Positions 24,077 to 36,200 of a DNA stretch of 64,000 bases are shown one piece after another. The position numbers and the translations under genes were made by a program. This DNA is from Limnoperna fortunei (Eukaryota > Mollusca > Bivalvia > Mytilida > Modiolidae). Under the pieces are notes generated by a model. It was not told where the DNA came from and made no database searches. It was given only the letters and a program-made list of their open reading frames with translations. Position 1 is the first letter of the stretch. Each line of letters begins with the position of its first letter. The stretch is taken from the NCBI GenBank assembly GCA_944474755.1, contig OX104124.1, forward strand, positions 19,814,452-19,878,451, written 5' to 3'.

Positions 24077-27000
24077 TACAAGTAGTTCCCCAAAAGTCAC
24101 TGTAGCAGCATTTCCAACCGGATCCTACAACTGTACAAGTTCCGTCATTTTTACAAGCCACGCCCGTACAGGGTGTGTCTGAAAAAGAAGTAGAATATGA
24201 ATGTGGTTTACTACAATTACATATATATGCAGGTCATATTAATTTAGTAGTATATGCGTATCAGTTTTATAAACAATAATATGAATATAGGCGCTGCTTA
24301 AATGCGATCATTGCACATATTATGGTTCATTAACGTTACTTCACAGCACCCTAACAGTGCCTCTGCAGTGCATTGATGACGTGACGTCTTTCACTTATTG
24401 TGTTGATGACGTCACACAAATGTCATTAAAACAGCGTTTCAGAGATTTATTGCAAAAAATTATCTGACATTTTTGGTGTCATTTAAAAAATAATAACTAT
24501 AATTTTATCGATGAAAAAAATTATTTTATTTTGTCTGCTTTTAAATAAGTAATTTGAGTGCTCTTGAACTATGTACAATATTTCCTTCGGATAGACAGCT
24601 ACCATCTGAAATGGGTGTGTTCATATGAATCACGCGAGGTTTCTTTTGCACACATGCATGCAACCGTAAAGCTGGCATCTGCGATTCTCGCTATAACAAT
24701 TTCAAATTAACAGAAATATCAAAAGAGCTATACAGGGTGACTATATAAAATACGGTTTAGTACTTTTGTAACCAATACGTTGATGTCTGTGGATGTGAAA
24801 TATTATCGGTTAAGCAAAAAGTACTGCAATGCAAAGGTTTTTGTTTTTGTAGGTAAATGGTATTACAGGTATTTGGCTGTAGTTTGTTATTAACTATACG
24901 CATATATTATTTTATGTATACTAAATATGCATCTACTTATAATATTTGAAAATGTAGTCACTTTACAATATTATAAACAGAGAAAATTTTTTAAAATAGC
25001 TTACGTGGTAAAATCAGAATATATTTTGTTATATAATTTGTTATAATTCTACTCCTGGTGTAATTTACATGTCAAGTGTTTTGATTGAAAAAAACTTTAA
25101 TTACGTCACCCCAGACGATTTTATAGTTCGATATTTTCCTGGACGCGGGCTCCATACAATATAATATATCATATTGTATGTTTGATTTTGTTTGTTTGAA
25201 TGGTGTTTTAACGCCACTTTCAGGAATTTTCAGCTATTTCATGGCGTCCAGTTTTTATTGGGGAGGAAGCGGAGTACCCCCGACCTGCGGTAGGAAAACT
25301 GGCAATCCTTGTCAATTAAAAGATTGGAGTCGAGTACACCCTGCCTGCTGTGAGAATCGAACCCGCAATCTCAGTGTTGACAGACCACGTGATCAATAGT
25401 AGACGAACTACCTTGACCACTCGGCCACCGAGGCTCCATTTCATATTGTAAAAACGGGGGATAACTATTTTTGTGTGTGATTTTTTATTGTTAATTTTTC
25501 TTTAATATTTAAACAATTCAATTGTCAACAGTTAAATTCATAAGATATCTACTTATCAGCAACAGAAACGATATTCTTATGGTACAATATTCGTATATTT
25601 CTATGCTCTTAACTGGAGGGTCTTTAGATTTCTGTAACTACTGTTCTATGTGCTCTAAAAATCGCAACGGTTATTTGATAGAATTATTAGGATTAAACCC
25701 TGTTTTTGTTGAAGTGTAAACCCTGGAGACTCAATCATAAACTATATTAAATAAAGTCTTTTGTTTGTTAGTGAGTTTCGATAATTTCCTTAAGTCAAAG
25801 ACAGTGTTTAATTTTCTATTACATACTTTGACACCAGGTTCCATAGTACCCGGATCTACAATTACAAAAGTACGTGGATCCGGAAATAACACAGGTACCA
25901 CTATTGTAACATGTCTGGCCAGTGCATGGAGTATCTGAAGTTAAGATTAAATTTTTTAGTTGATATTCTTAAGATTTGTATACAGAAAACAAAATATGGT
26001 TGTTGTTTATTGTGCATTTTGTATATAAACACCTGCAGACTGTTTAAAACATGAAAGCGCTATTTTTTGGACACATATAAACTGTATGCAAGTATAATAA
26101 AACAACAAATATAGATTGTCATGATCTTATTGAAAGAAGTTTGTTTTATTATATATTTGTCGTCTATTGTTTTGTGTTTTAATGGTATTTTAAACCCATT
26201 TCAGTAAATTTGCCCGGCGTATAATATTGGGTATACACCACGACCACTGACAGAACTGTTATCCTTGTCAATCAAGAATGGAGTCGAGTCCACCTTGCCG
26301 AAGTTGCATTCTAACTTGCAATCCCAGAAATGAGAACTAGTGATATTTAGTAGTCGGGTTGTTTGCTTGAAAAGCGTTTTACGACCCTTCAATGATTCTT
26401 CCGCTATATCATGGCGTCCAGATTTCTATAGGTGGCGAGAGCTTTTGTACCCGATAAGAACCCACGACCACCGGCAAAAATATTAAACCTTATCAGTTAA
26501 GGCAGGACTCCGGCACACCTTGCCAACTGTTGGATTTTTAAAAACTCGTAAGGCGAGCAGTTACATGCTAGTGATCGTTAGTATATAGCTAACTAAGTTA
26601 TAAGTATTTACTATGACATAGAGTTCCACTGTATCCAGCAGGACATTGGCAGTACCAGCTAGCTCCAGATATTACACAAGTACCAGTATTCATACACACA
26701 ATACCAGTGCACGGAGTATCTAAAATTTAAATGCGTCCCCGGAAATAAATTGAAAAAATATGATTTCACTTAAGTTTTACTACGTTCTCAGTAGTGTCCT
26801 TTAATTCAGTTGATAAATTGCGACACAAAAAATATGTTAAATTGATGATCGCCACTGATTTCTATTTTGACTGAACAACTTATTCAGATCTCTTTGTTGT
26901 GTATTATTCTGAAAGGTAGAATCACGAGCCCTTTTTTAATAATAGATTGATTGTTTGTTTCAATAATGTTTGAGGCACTTTCAGCAATTTTTCAAATATA

Positions 27001-30000
27001 TCATGGCGTCTAGTTTTTATTGGAAGAGGAGGATGGAGTTACCCGGAGAAAAACCCCCGACCCTTGTAAATTAAGATTGAAGTCTAGCATGCCATGACCG
27101 CCATGAGACTTGAACCCGCCACTCTTAACACTTTTCGGGTATATCATTATCTGGTTTTTACTCGAGAGGAAGACAAAGTACTCGGTAAAAACCACTGGCC
27201 TTCGGCAGGGTACAGGCAATTCTCGCCAATTAAGGTTGGAAATCGAGCACTCCTTGTCTTAAGTCTGCGAAACCTCGGTCTTTACACGCCGGCGATTAAT
27301 GGTAGATGACTATATACCTTACTTTCCCGAACACCTATGCCACTGTGTGTTATTTAAAACAAATTGTAATATAAGTGTTTCACAAAACTACGCACATTCG
27401 CAGTTGATTCCGTAGTATCCAACAGCACATATGCATCTGTAGCCATGAACACCATTCCGGCATGTTCCGCCATTCCGACACGGCTGTGTATCACACGGCA
27501 CACCTGTTAAATGATTATGATAACTACACTACAATACAATACTTATATAAAAGATATCACATTTCTGGTAAAACTAATATTAATTTCTTTTATTATTTGC
27601 CCTGAAATTCCATAAAATTTTTAAATTATAATAAAAGACCTAAAACCAGTAAAATACCTATACTGCCACACCACTTTAATTGTTGTTTATTACGAGCTTA
27701 CTGGCCGGTGCCCAGTGCCTGACCCATAGAAATACTCCGAGCGCGTCTCATGTGGCAGATAGGGAAGGCTCTCTAGTTCGGGGATGGGCGGGTGCGGGTT
27801 CATGTTATAATACGAAAATCTTTACGGCGCATAGTGTTGGTAACGTGTTTAGAGAGTGCGACGATAAAGGTACGATTTGTCCTAAAATGTAAGAAGCTAA
27901 TGGAATATTGGTGTCAATGAACGGTAATTTGACTACTCTTGGGAAGTTGAATGGCATGATTTGAGATATGATTATTTTGATTTTGATGATAAAAGCTCTA
28001 TAACATCTAAATTTTTAGATCAATTGGTTTTTTTTATTTGGGCGCCGCTGATGGGTCTTAATTACACGAAACGTTCGTGTGGCGTATAAAATTTGATATC
28101 CTTGATATCTCTGATGACATTTTATTGAGTACGTTCTGTGAAGAACGATGCCGAATAAATTGAGTCGGTAGAGTCCTTGTTTAATCTCAAGATTTTGTAT
28201 AAGAATTCAATAAAGAGTAAAAAATGTGTGGCCGCTTCAAACGATTCAAATTTTGTTGTCCCTACCCAACACTCCATACTTTACCAGTAACATTGACAGT
28301 AAAAATGTATTCCCATTGGCCCATTTTCCTGTTGTTTATTCTTTGTTAACTTGTTATCGTTTTTAATATAGCTGAAATATTGCTGAATGTACGCTGAGCA
28401 AACAAATCAACTAATCGACTAATCAACTTATCAACTATTCAATGGTTTATTTAAATAAAAAACCGTTGTTGTTCTTTCTATTACTACAATGCTTATCAAT
28501 TCCTTGACATAAAAATAAATTTCAACAATTTTATTTGACTGAATTTTATCAAGACAATGTGAAACCCGTATTAATTAATTATAATTATTTCATATCAGTA
28601 AAATTATTTTTATTTCAATTAGATAAAATAAGGTCAGCTGGTATTAATTACCCTTTTGCTCGGGCATTATCAATGTTTCAGGCAATACCACTCTCCCTTG
28701 TGCAGTCAAGATATCATGACAATGCCCTCAAATTGAGCAACAATTGTATAATTATTATACACACTGAATTGATGAATTGAATGTACCGTCAGACAAACAA
28801 GATTGAATGAATAATTATTTTCAGTATAGTGTCCTTAACCCAAAACAAGTACATGTGCTTACAAGGATCGTGCAGAAAGTTATTCGTGGTCGGAAAAGCC
28901 GAATTTTTTAACAAATCAAAACATCTCTCGGCAGAAAAGTTGTCTGACGGTGGACAGAAATAGCTAAATATAATCCTATTTCTTTTCATTTTTAAGTCGG
29001 AAAAATCCACGATGCCGTTTATTTTTAATAACTTATCTCAATTATACTGTGGTTGTTAGCAGAACTAAAAAGTTACACAAGATGATTAACTACGTAAACT
29101 AATACAAAATCGAACTAGTGTGATTTATGTAATGGTGTTTTAAATTTCGATATGAACATTAATTTTAATGCATCAAAGTGATACTTTCCAATTAAGATAA
29201 ATTATTACATTCATTAACAACGACATTAGATATATTGGATGTTAAATAAACTGGGTACCGTCTAAGGATTATTTGCGCCAGCAGAACACCTCAGTTATAT
29301 ATATTACTTAGGAGATATCTGTATTCTATTTGAAGATTTGCCGGCATCAGTTGGTGATTTGATCGTCGGAAATTGAGATTACTGGTGACTAAGACTTAGT
29401 TTGCCGTCTTATTAACCCCCCCCCCCCCCGTAGCGCCATACCCTATTTACCCAAGCAGCTGGTCGTCAAAAACTTCGACAGCATTTGCTATTCAAAAGTG
29501 ACTATAGATGTACAACTTACTAAACGTAATGCAGACATGTTGGTTGAAGGCAGCTTCTACGCACTTTGTTCGACCTTTGCATGGATTCGGCCAGCACGTG
29601 GTGTTATCCTGACAAAAATTGACAGAGAGAAAGAGAGAGGTTTAAGATATATTTAGAAGAGAATATTTGCAACTCAATCATTTGCCAAACACTGACAATC
29701 ACTGACAAAGTCAGCCACCATTTAAATCAACCAATTAACAGGTAAAATAAAAAAATATTTATTTCCCCAGGATATTATGGAAAAAATGAAGTATTCGAAA
29801 CTCGGTTGGCATGTAAATTTATTAATTGATGGTTGCTTTGCGCCCAGCATGGAACAGTAGGTCAGCAAACAAATCATGTTATCAAGGTACAATTTAAAAG
29901 TAAACTAAGGGGAATGTAATTTTTTAATTAACGCATATGTTAATTTCCACAAGAAATGATATTATTGAAAGGAAGAATTTTGGTCATATAATATTAGCTG

Positions 30001-30781
30001 TCTTCCTGTATACATTCCTGGAATCACCAGTTGTACAAGAACATGGGCGTGACCGATTCCTAAACACATGATACAAGAGAAAGTCTTTGCAGAAAAAAAC
30101 GACATATAAACTAATGTCGGGAGCCTGACTTTGGACAAGATGTGTGCTTCACAGTCATTCCATCCTTAATTGACAAGAATTGCAGTATGCCTGGTCGAAG
30201 GTCTGGGGTTTCACCAGTCTGTCTCCTCCAACAAAACAAGGGACCCATAACATATCTAAACAATTGCTGACAAGGGATTATAATTCCGTTTAAAGGAACC
30301 AAACAAATAACGAAAAAATTAAATTTCGATGAACATTTCTTATCACTTATATAGGTGGTACAGGTTATACAACTATAATTGCATATTTATGCCACAGAAT
30401 CTTTACTAAAACAGAAACATAACCACCCATGCATGTAAATTAATTATAAAGCATATTTCAGATTGAGGATTTAGAATTTACCTGAGTCCATCCATCAATT
30501 TTACTGAAGAAGACATCTTTAGTTGCAATTGTTGTATCCCCGGGATATGACGCAGTCAGTATTTCACAAGTAAGACTGCCCCGTTTGAAATTAATGGCAT
30601 TACATCCCGAATGCGCCATGCAATCTTTGATACACATTTTTGGTCCAACAAATTCATATGCTCGAATTATGTGCGAATCCATGTAGGAATTCGACATGAA
30701 GGAACCTCCGGTGATGTTAATCCTCACCGAGAGGCCGCAATAAAACATACAAAGCATCCACACATGCAATAAACCATGCAT
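24077..30781 (-). CDS. Secreted PAN/apple and EGF-like exons (3' end not found or shared)
   Basis: Six coding exons on the - strand: 30781-30482, 29608-29521, 27503-27396, 26719-26612, 25934-25827 and 24178-24077, all GT/AG and in phase. Exon 1 has a signal peptide (about residues 1-19) and a short PAN/apple-type domain with cysteines at 50, 54, 60 and 72. Exon 2 (29 codons) has [12 protein letters not shown], half an EGF-like unit. Exons 3-6 are each one EGF-like repeat of the type TPCTGxxCxNxGTCxxxGS. The last exon ends in phase 1 at a GTAAGT donor, so more protein must follow. No such exon is seen between 19 and 24 kb. The phase fits the EGF exon at 18189, so this may be the 5' half of the same gene as the EGF-MAM model (581 aa if joined). 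It is likely a secreted adhesion or recognition protein. Confidence 0.7.
25179..25440 (-). mobile_element. Full-length tRNA-derived SINE with 10 bp target duplication
   Basis: Read on the - strand it begins GGAGCCTCGGTGGCCGAGTGG, a tRNA-like A box. The B box follows as GGGTTCGATTCTCAC, then a body with GTACTCGACTCC, CTCCGGGTACTCC-type sequence and the GTGGCGTTAAAAC tail. TCATATTGTA flanks it perfectly on both sides (25169-25178 and 25441-25450), proof of target-primed insertion. It sits in the intron between EGF exons 5 and 6 of the PAN-EGF model. It is the best preserved of about fifteen copies here. Confidence 0.9.
26165..26560 (-). mobile_element. Two tandem SINE relics
   Basis: The first (about 26165-26360) and second (about 26395-26560) each carry the TCATGGCGTCCAG / TTGTCAATCAAG / GGAGTCGAG order of the 25179-25440 SINE in diverged form. 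Both lie in one intron of the PAN-EGF model. Confidence 0.55.
26945..27305 (-). mobile_element. Two adjoining SINE relics
   Basis: GCAATTTTTCAAATATATCATGGCGTCTAG, TTTTATTGG and GTAAATTAAGATTG mark the first copy (to about 27125). TACTCGGTAAAAACCACTGG, CAATTAAGGTTGG and GTAGATGAC mark a second, head-side copy. Confidence 0.55.
27504..29520. other. Large intron of the PAN-EGF model with repeat fragments
   Basis: 27690-28110 contains fragments (GCCCAGTGCCTGACC; GCCGCTGATGGGTCTTAATT followed by ACGAAACGTTCGTGTGGCG) that I recognise as mussel interspersed-repeat sequence, orientation +. A C-run is at 29416-29430. No coding exon seen; the small open frames at 28535-28780 and 28789-29010 have no recognisable content. 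Confidence 0.4.
29300..29395 (+). repeat. Half copy of a foldback family
   Basis: TTAGGAGATATCTGTATT, then TTTGAAGATTTGCCGGCATC and GTTGGTGATTTGAT, match one arm of the complete foldbacks at 55053-55196 and 55676-55846. The pairing arm is absent. Confidence 0.65.
30115..30300 (+). mobile_element. Decayed SINE copy
   Basis: TCCTTAATTGACAAGAATTGC, GGTCTGGGGTTTCACC and AACAATTGCTGACAAG follow the order of the SINE body on the + strand. It lies in the first intron of the PAN-EGF model. Confidence 0.45.
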
Positions 30782-31790
30782 TGTGTAGATCTAACTGATT
30801 TCTATTAATATTTTATCCACAAGACTTTATGCTTCCAGTTAAAACACTCGATAAAGAATTTAAGTTTTTATAGTACTTTACAATATATAAAAGATATCCT
30901 AATTAACAAATTGGTTTGCCAATAATAATTTGAAACTTTCAGTTTCATTATTCATAGTAATGTGTGTATAATTTAATACTAAACCATTTATTTAACTTCA
31001 AGTTAAACAAACTAATATAATTTGATATGATATTATCCCAATAATGAGTTTTCAGACTTAGATTAATGATATACACTTCATAATCTTTAAAATTGCTGCA
31101 AAGTATCAAATGAACATATCTGTACGAAATCTGTGTGACGTTTGACAGCTTAATTCTTTTGTCAAAAGCTACCATTCAGAGAACTTCTATGTTGGGTTAA
31201 AAGTTAAAATTAAAGAGATAGAAACGACATATTATATACGAAAATATTACGGTCTAAGAAAATATATACTTAACTGTTAACTAGTTGTTCTTAAGTTTTC
31301 TGGTTCATCATTCAGTTCTAGTTGACCCAGTAAAGGGTGGACTTTTAAATTTAAATTATTAAATTAAATTATATTTTTTTTGGTATTTTACACGAATCTT
31401 ATAAAGTTGATAAGCAGCAATTGTTTTTCTTAAAATGGTTTTCACTATGGCAACGTTTGTTTACTTGCATGGATAATGAGGTTTTGTCACTCAGTAAAAA
31501 AGTGGCTGCCTTATATCAGAGTAAAGCTGGAATGACATCTTCGAAGGCTTCTTGATAATCGCATGAGTGTTGTAAATCAAATGTGGATACAAAATATGCA
31601 AAAAAGACCTCGCCTAAATCTTATAATAAAGGTCACAGCATGAAAACTTTTGATTTGTCTGCCCACATACTATATAAGCACCCCACATAAAGAGCTTAAA
31701 ACAAGGCTTTTAAAAGATCGTGTCAAAGGTTGACCTCTTTTACCAGGTTATTATTCGTGTATACAAAACATAATAATAAATTTTAAAAAG
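30782..31790. other. Region upstream of the PAN-EGF first exon
   Basis: The promoter of the - strand gene would lie here. No clear core promoter motif can be picked by eye in this AT-rich stretch. Confidence 0.3.
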
Positions 31791-31796
31791 TTTTTT

Positions 31797-32015
31797 TGTT
31801 TGTTTGTTGAATACTGTTTAACGCCACTTTCAGCAATTTTTCAGCAATATCATGGCGTTCAGTTTTTATTGGGGGAGGAAGCCTGAATACCCAGAGAAAA
31901 TCCCGGACTTTTGGTAGGAAAACTGGCAATCGTTGTCAATTAAGACTGGAGTCGAGCCTTCAGTGAGAATCGAAACCCACAATCTCAGTGTTGACAGACC
32001 ACGTGATCAATAGAT
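31797..32015 (-). mobile_element. SINE, head truncated
   Basis: GTTTAACGCCACTTTCAGC, ATCATGGCGTTCAGTTTTTATTGGGGGAGGAAGC, CAATCGTTGTCAATTAAG, CTCAGTGTTGACAGACCACG and TGATCAATAGATG follow the full SINE order. The A-box end is missing. Confidence 0.8.
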
Positions 32016-33268
32016 GCCCCACAAAAAAGATAATACTTTTCAAAGGATGAAATCACAAAATATACGTCTGGTATGCCTAGTGAAAAAACAGATTATTTAC
32101 AGCTAATCTACCCATTAAGTGATCTTGAAGAAATGGACATAAGAATAAACTCTATCTCCCACCTTGACATTCTTTTAGAAAAGACAGTAAGAAAACTATA
32201 AACTAAATTTGTGACAAGCGTGATAACTTTAACATCCCTATATTGACATTTTATTCTTTAACAGTAATATTGATCAGATCAGGCATATTTTGTTTACATT
32301 TAATTATGCTAAATGTGTAGGTACATGTAGTCATAATGTATTAAGAAGGAGTGAAAGTGGTTACGACAAACTGAACCAATGAATTGTCATTTATGACAGA
32401 TATTTCTAACTTAAACTATTATCGATTAAAAATAAATTTAAACAGTCAAATTTACATTTTATATCCTAATAAATCTATATTTATTTATAGATACAAATAC
32501 ATTTAAAATATGCTTGTAAATCATTGCAATGTCGATTTAGTTTGCAGAAAAATATATTTAACATAAGTTATGTTAAGGAAGTAAAAGAAAAACCGAAAGT
32601 ACAACAAATTCCAATACGATAATGGTTTTTGCATCGTGTGGATATAGTCTGCAGCTTGATTTCGTTTCCTGAAAGCACAAAGATAACACGACACGAAACT
32701 TAAGTGTCTAAAGATTTGTTCAAAGACATTCGCTGGGGGTCACAAGTAAGTGTAAGCAAGCCTTTTAAAAGAAGAATGATCTTGATCATTTTATCATCAA
32801 GGTTCGTGTATACTTTATAATCATCAACAGTATCCTTGTAGCTTGCATTTCATATTGGATTTTAATATTATTGCGTAAGCGTTTCAGAAATACAATTGTA
32901 AATACATGTATTTAAAATAAGATAAGGTATTACATCGACCAAGTTAAAAATCGATCTTGAATTATAAAGAAATATGGTAAGTAGGAACTTTACGTTTTTC
33001 ACTTGAAATAATAGTGATTATAAAGCACAAAACAGTTTACTTTCAGTTTCGGTAATTATTAAAATCATTTCTGCGTCATGAATAATCGTAGAAACGAAAG
33101 TTAATTATTAGTTATGTCTTTCTTTCGATTTTGCGAAAGTGAAAGTTAAATTTTATATCATCGACAACATTCTGCGTTTCCAATAACATTTTGTATTACA
33201 ATAAATTCTAATTGTTTAGCTGTTCATCCATGTACATATATAGCGTATATTCACATATTGAATAAGGG
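32016..33268. other. AT-rich intergenic DNA
   Basis: No gene or repeat family recognised. Confidence 0.35.
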
Positions 33269-33430
33269 GGCCTCGGTGGCCGAGTGGTTAAGGTAGTTCG
33301 GTTTGGACATTCGAGTGCACCGCTTTTTCATCGTCTCTGAGTTTAAGCCTTCATTTCTGTTCGGATAGGATTATTACCATTCGTGCACAGTTTACTGTGG
33401 ACTTCCAACATATTTGTAAGTTAATTACAT
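33269..33430 (+). mobile_element. tRNA-like SINE head, second type
   Basis: GGGGCCTCGGTGGCCGAGTGGTTAAGGTAGTTCG is the same A-box head as in the full SINEs. The sequence after it (GTTTGGACATTCGAGTGCACC, then GAGTTTAAGCCTTCATTTC) differs from them. It may be another SINE subfamily. It is not a functional tRNA: no closed acceptor stem was found. Confidence 0.5.
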
Positions 33431-33628
33431 TATTTTACGGAGAACAGTTTGGAACGCAAAGTTAAATTCGCTTCAATTTGTGCATTTGTCCTAGTGAGGC
33501 CCGATTAAGGTCTTTAGTTACCGATAGTGAATATGGAAACGCTTCCTAAACCTTTAATTGTTTTAATAAGCAGTATTGCAAATGAATATGAACAATTTCA
33601 ATAGAATTCGAATTATCTCGGAAATAAA

Positions 33629-34947
33629 ATGAGGATTTCTTTAATTTGGACGCGAGGTGATTCTATGAATAAAGAAATAACACATAAATCTAGGTCGACA
33701 AAAGAAAGAGACAAAAACAGACTGAAAGAGTGGAAATCTCAAAAGGAACAAGAAGTTGTAGTTAACATAACTTCTGTAAATGAAGAGGATATGTCTGATG
33801 TCGAAATTATAAACGACAAGAATGAGAAAATCAATAATATAATAAGCCCGCTGGTTACCCCTTGTCAGGTAGATGCAACTAATGTACCTAGGGGGCCTCG
33901 ATGGCCGAGTGGTCAAGGTAGTTCGTCTACTATTGATCACGTGGTCTGTCAACACTGTGATTGCGGGTTCGATTCTCACTGCAGGCAGGGTGTACTCGAC
34001 TCCAATCTTAATTGACAAGGATTGCCAGTTTTCCTACCGCAGGTCGGGGGTTCTCTCCGGGTACTCCGGCTTCCTCCCCTAATAAAAACTGGACGCCATG
34101 AAATAGCTGAAAAATTGCTGAAAGTGGCGTTAAACACATTTAACTGAATTTAGTACAGAGGAGCATCTTTATAGTACTACAGAATGAACTTGTACACTGA
34201 CCCAATTGACGATCTTTAGAAACAGAAGACTAGGGAGTCTTTGTATAAATATAAATAAATTTAGGACTTTCTGTTAAAGTGTAAAGCATACAATATTATT
34301 TATTTACAATTGTCTATTTCTGTTGAAAACGCCAGAATGAAAACTATACGTTTTGATTCAGGCAGTTAACAGGACAAATATGAATTGAGCGTTCTCATTT
34401 ATTTGTCCATAGCCACCAACGCTTGGCACCAGAAGATATTCATATACGCAACTGTTAAAGGAAACATTTGCATATATCTTTATTGTACAGAAAATACAAA
34501 TGAAATTGTCATTATGATGGCATTCTAAACTTAAATTTCTATTCTTTAGCCGATTGCATTTTTTTGTTTGTTTATTACCATATTTTATAGGTTAATGAAC
34601 ATGGTCATTTACCAGATACATACGACGAAGACGTAGAAGAAATGGGCCGACATGCTACATACAGCTTTTCAATTCAGAGCTATAAAATCGATGTATCACG
34701 CATCGATTCGTGGTGGGAGAAATATAGCACAGAGGGAGGCGGTTATCATTTGATTAGCCACAATTGTTGTGATGTTGTGCTCAAAGCACTAGAGAATGGA
34801 GGTGCGTTCGAATGGGTACATCCGGGAATAAAAGTTATTTCAACACCAAGATACATGTCAAAATATAGCAGGGATTTAGAAAATGCAACAGAAAGATGTT
34901 CATTTTGGAGCCGATTAAAGGTTAAATCATTACATCCATTCTGGTAA
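33629..34947 (+). CDS. Two-exon gene of unknown function with a His-Asn-Cys-Cys motif
   Basis: Exon 1, 33629-33868 (80 codons from ATG, donor CAG|GTAGAT), is joined in phase 0 to exon 2, 34591-34947 (acceptor TTTTATAG, 118 codons, stop TAA), giving 198 aa. There is no signal peptide or membrane segment. Residues 15-80 are charged and Lys/Glu rich. The second exon holds IDSWWEKY and then GGYHLISHNCCDVVLKALENGG. A conserved-looking H-N-C-C followed by a small helix and GG recalls permuted NlpC/P60 or LRAT-like cysteine enzymes, but this is only a resemblance. The intron carries a full SINE (33893-34140). Exon 2 looks solid. The link to exon 1 rests on phase and splice sites alone. If exon 1 is wrong, an in-frame ATG at 34642 would give a 101 aa product. 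Confidence 0.5.
33893..34140 (+). mobile_element. Nearly full-length tRNA-derived SINE
   Basis: A box in TGGCCGAGTGGTCAAGG, B box in GGGTTCGATTCTCAC, then GTACTCGACTCCAATCTTAA, TCTCCGGGTACTCCGG, AAAAACTGGACGCCATGAAA and a 3' end at GTGGCGTTAAACAC. Same family as 25179-25440. It sits in the intron of the two-exon gene. Confidence 0.88.
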
Positions 34948-35220
34948 AATAAAACCCTCTTTAAGCTAGTCGTCACCAAATCGTTTTGATGTTATTGGCC
35001 TCATTGGTATCTTTTATACATTTTATAAGATGTAAGTTAATATTGTTAAGGAGGAGCGAGTATTACATGATCATGTAGGATTTATCTTCGCAGACAAATC
35101 GACCAAATAGCGACATTGTTTACACGAATGTCATTAACTTTACAATAACATTTGTTCTCTCTTTGCAAGTATTACTATTAATTATTAATTAACTACTGTA
35201 ATATTCGCTTAAATAACAGT
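34948..35220. other. 3' flank of the two-exon gene
   Basis: AT rich. No further gene or repeat recognised. Confidence 0.3.
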
Positions 35221-35532
35221 TAAACTGCCAATATGTTTTGCTGAACCAGTCCAATACGGAAAGCCAATACTTTTTAATTCCTTTTATGTCCCTTAAATTA
35301 TTTAATAAATTTTACTAAACACATGCACATTGCTCTCGATACAATTCTTTTTACACCAATTGTTCTACATGGTTTTATAATATGTATTCGGCAAACTGGG
35401 AATCGGCAAATTGGACGCGGCAATCTGGGAATCGGCAATTTGGGATTTGGCAAACTGGAATGCACCCACGGACACGAAAGGTTTAGTGCCAAATTGCCGA
35501 ATCCCAAATTGCCGATTTCCAGTTTGCCGAAC
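35221..35532 (+). repeat. GGCAATTTGGGA-type repeat, tandem partial copies
   Basis: 35389-35467 is built of short units (CGGCAA..TGGGAAT) and ends CTGGAATGCACCC, nearly identical to the end of the complete copy at 38377-38640. Sequence to its left (AATTCCTTTTATGTC, TTCTTTTTACACCA) also matches that copy. After 14 bases a second, truncated copy starts TTTAGTGCCAAATTGCC. Confidence 0.7.
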
Positions 35533-35661
35533 GGAATTAACTAGTCCAAGATCGGTATTGACCTGATTCGCCCTGTATTGGCCTAGTTCGTCCTGTATTG
35601 GTCTTATTGCAACCTGTATTGGCCTGAGAGATTTGGATTAGTTAATTAATAAAGATATCAT

Positions 35662-35788
35662 TACATGATGAATTCTGTATTGGATTAGCTATTGGTCCTT
35701 GGCCAGCTGTATTGTCCTTCGGCTGCGCCTCAGGCCAATTCAGCAAGCCTTGGACCAATAACTAGGCCAATACAGAAATCATCACGTA
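35662..35788. repeat. Foldback palindrome
   Basis: GATGAATTCTGTATTGG at the left pairs with CCAATACAGAAATCATC at the right. Inner arms are CTATTGGTCCTTGG and TTGGACCAATA. Several GTATTGGCCT units precede it at 35570-35630. Confidence 0.7.
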
Positions 35789-36200
35789 TAATAACATCAT
35801 ATTATTTAAGGTATGACTACGTACATGCCTTGCTATGTCAATAACATAACTAAACAATAGATGTTTAATACAAGTCACTTGAACCGACGGGTTTTTTAGG
35901 GCGTCTCTGTTTTCATGAAGTGCGACCTTGTATTATTAATGATAATACTTGACGACGCCATTCAGTCATTGCTTTGTAGGCACTTAACATGAATATTGTT
36001 ATTGTTTAATTATTTTGCCTAATATATTAGGTGCAATACAACAAATCTCTCCCAGTTTGTTCTGTCTGCAAATTTACAATGTTAGTCATCTACAAATACA
36101 CGAAATTACATTAATTTTATGTTATTTCAACTCCAGGTAGAGTAAATTGTGTTGAATGCAGGCATCAATAAAATTAGCGATGCCCGACACTATCTCTTAG

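Noticed and set aside
33269..33345. Possible tRNA gene (GGCCGAGTGGTTAAGG)
   Set aside because: Only the A-box half looks like a tRNA. No acceptor stem closes it, and the same head starts the SINE copies.
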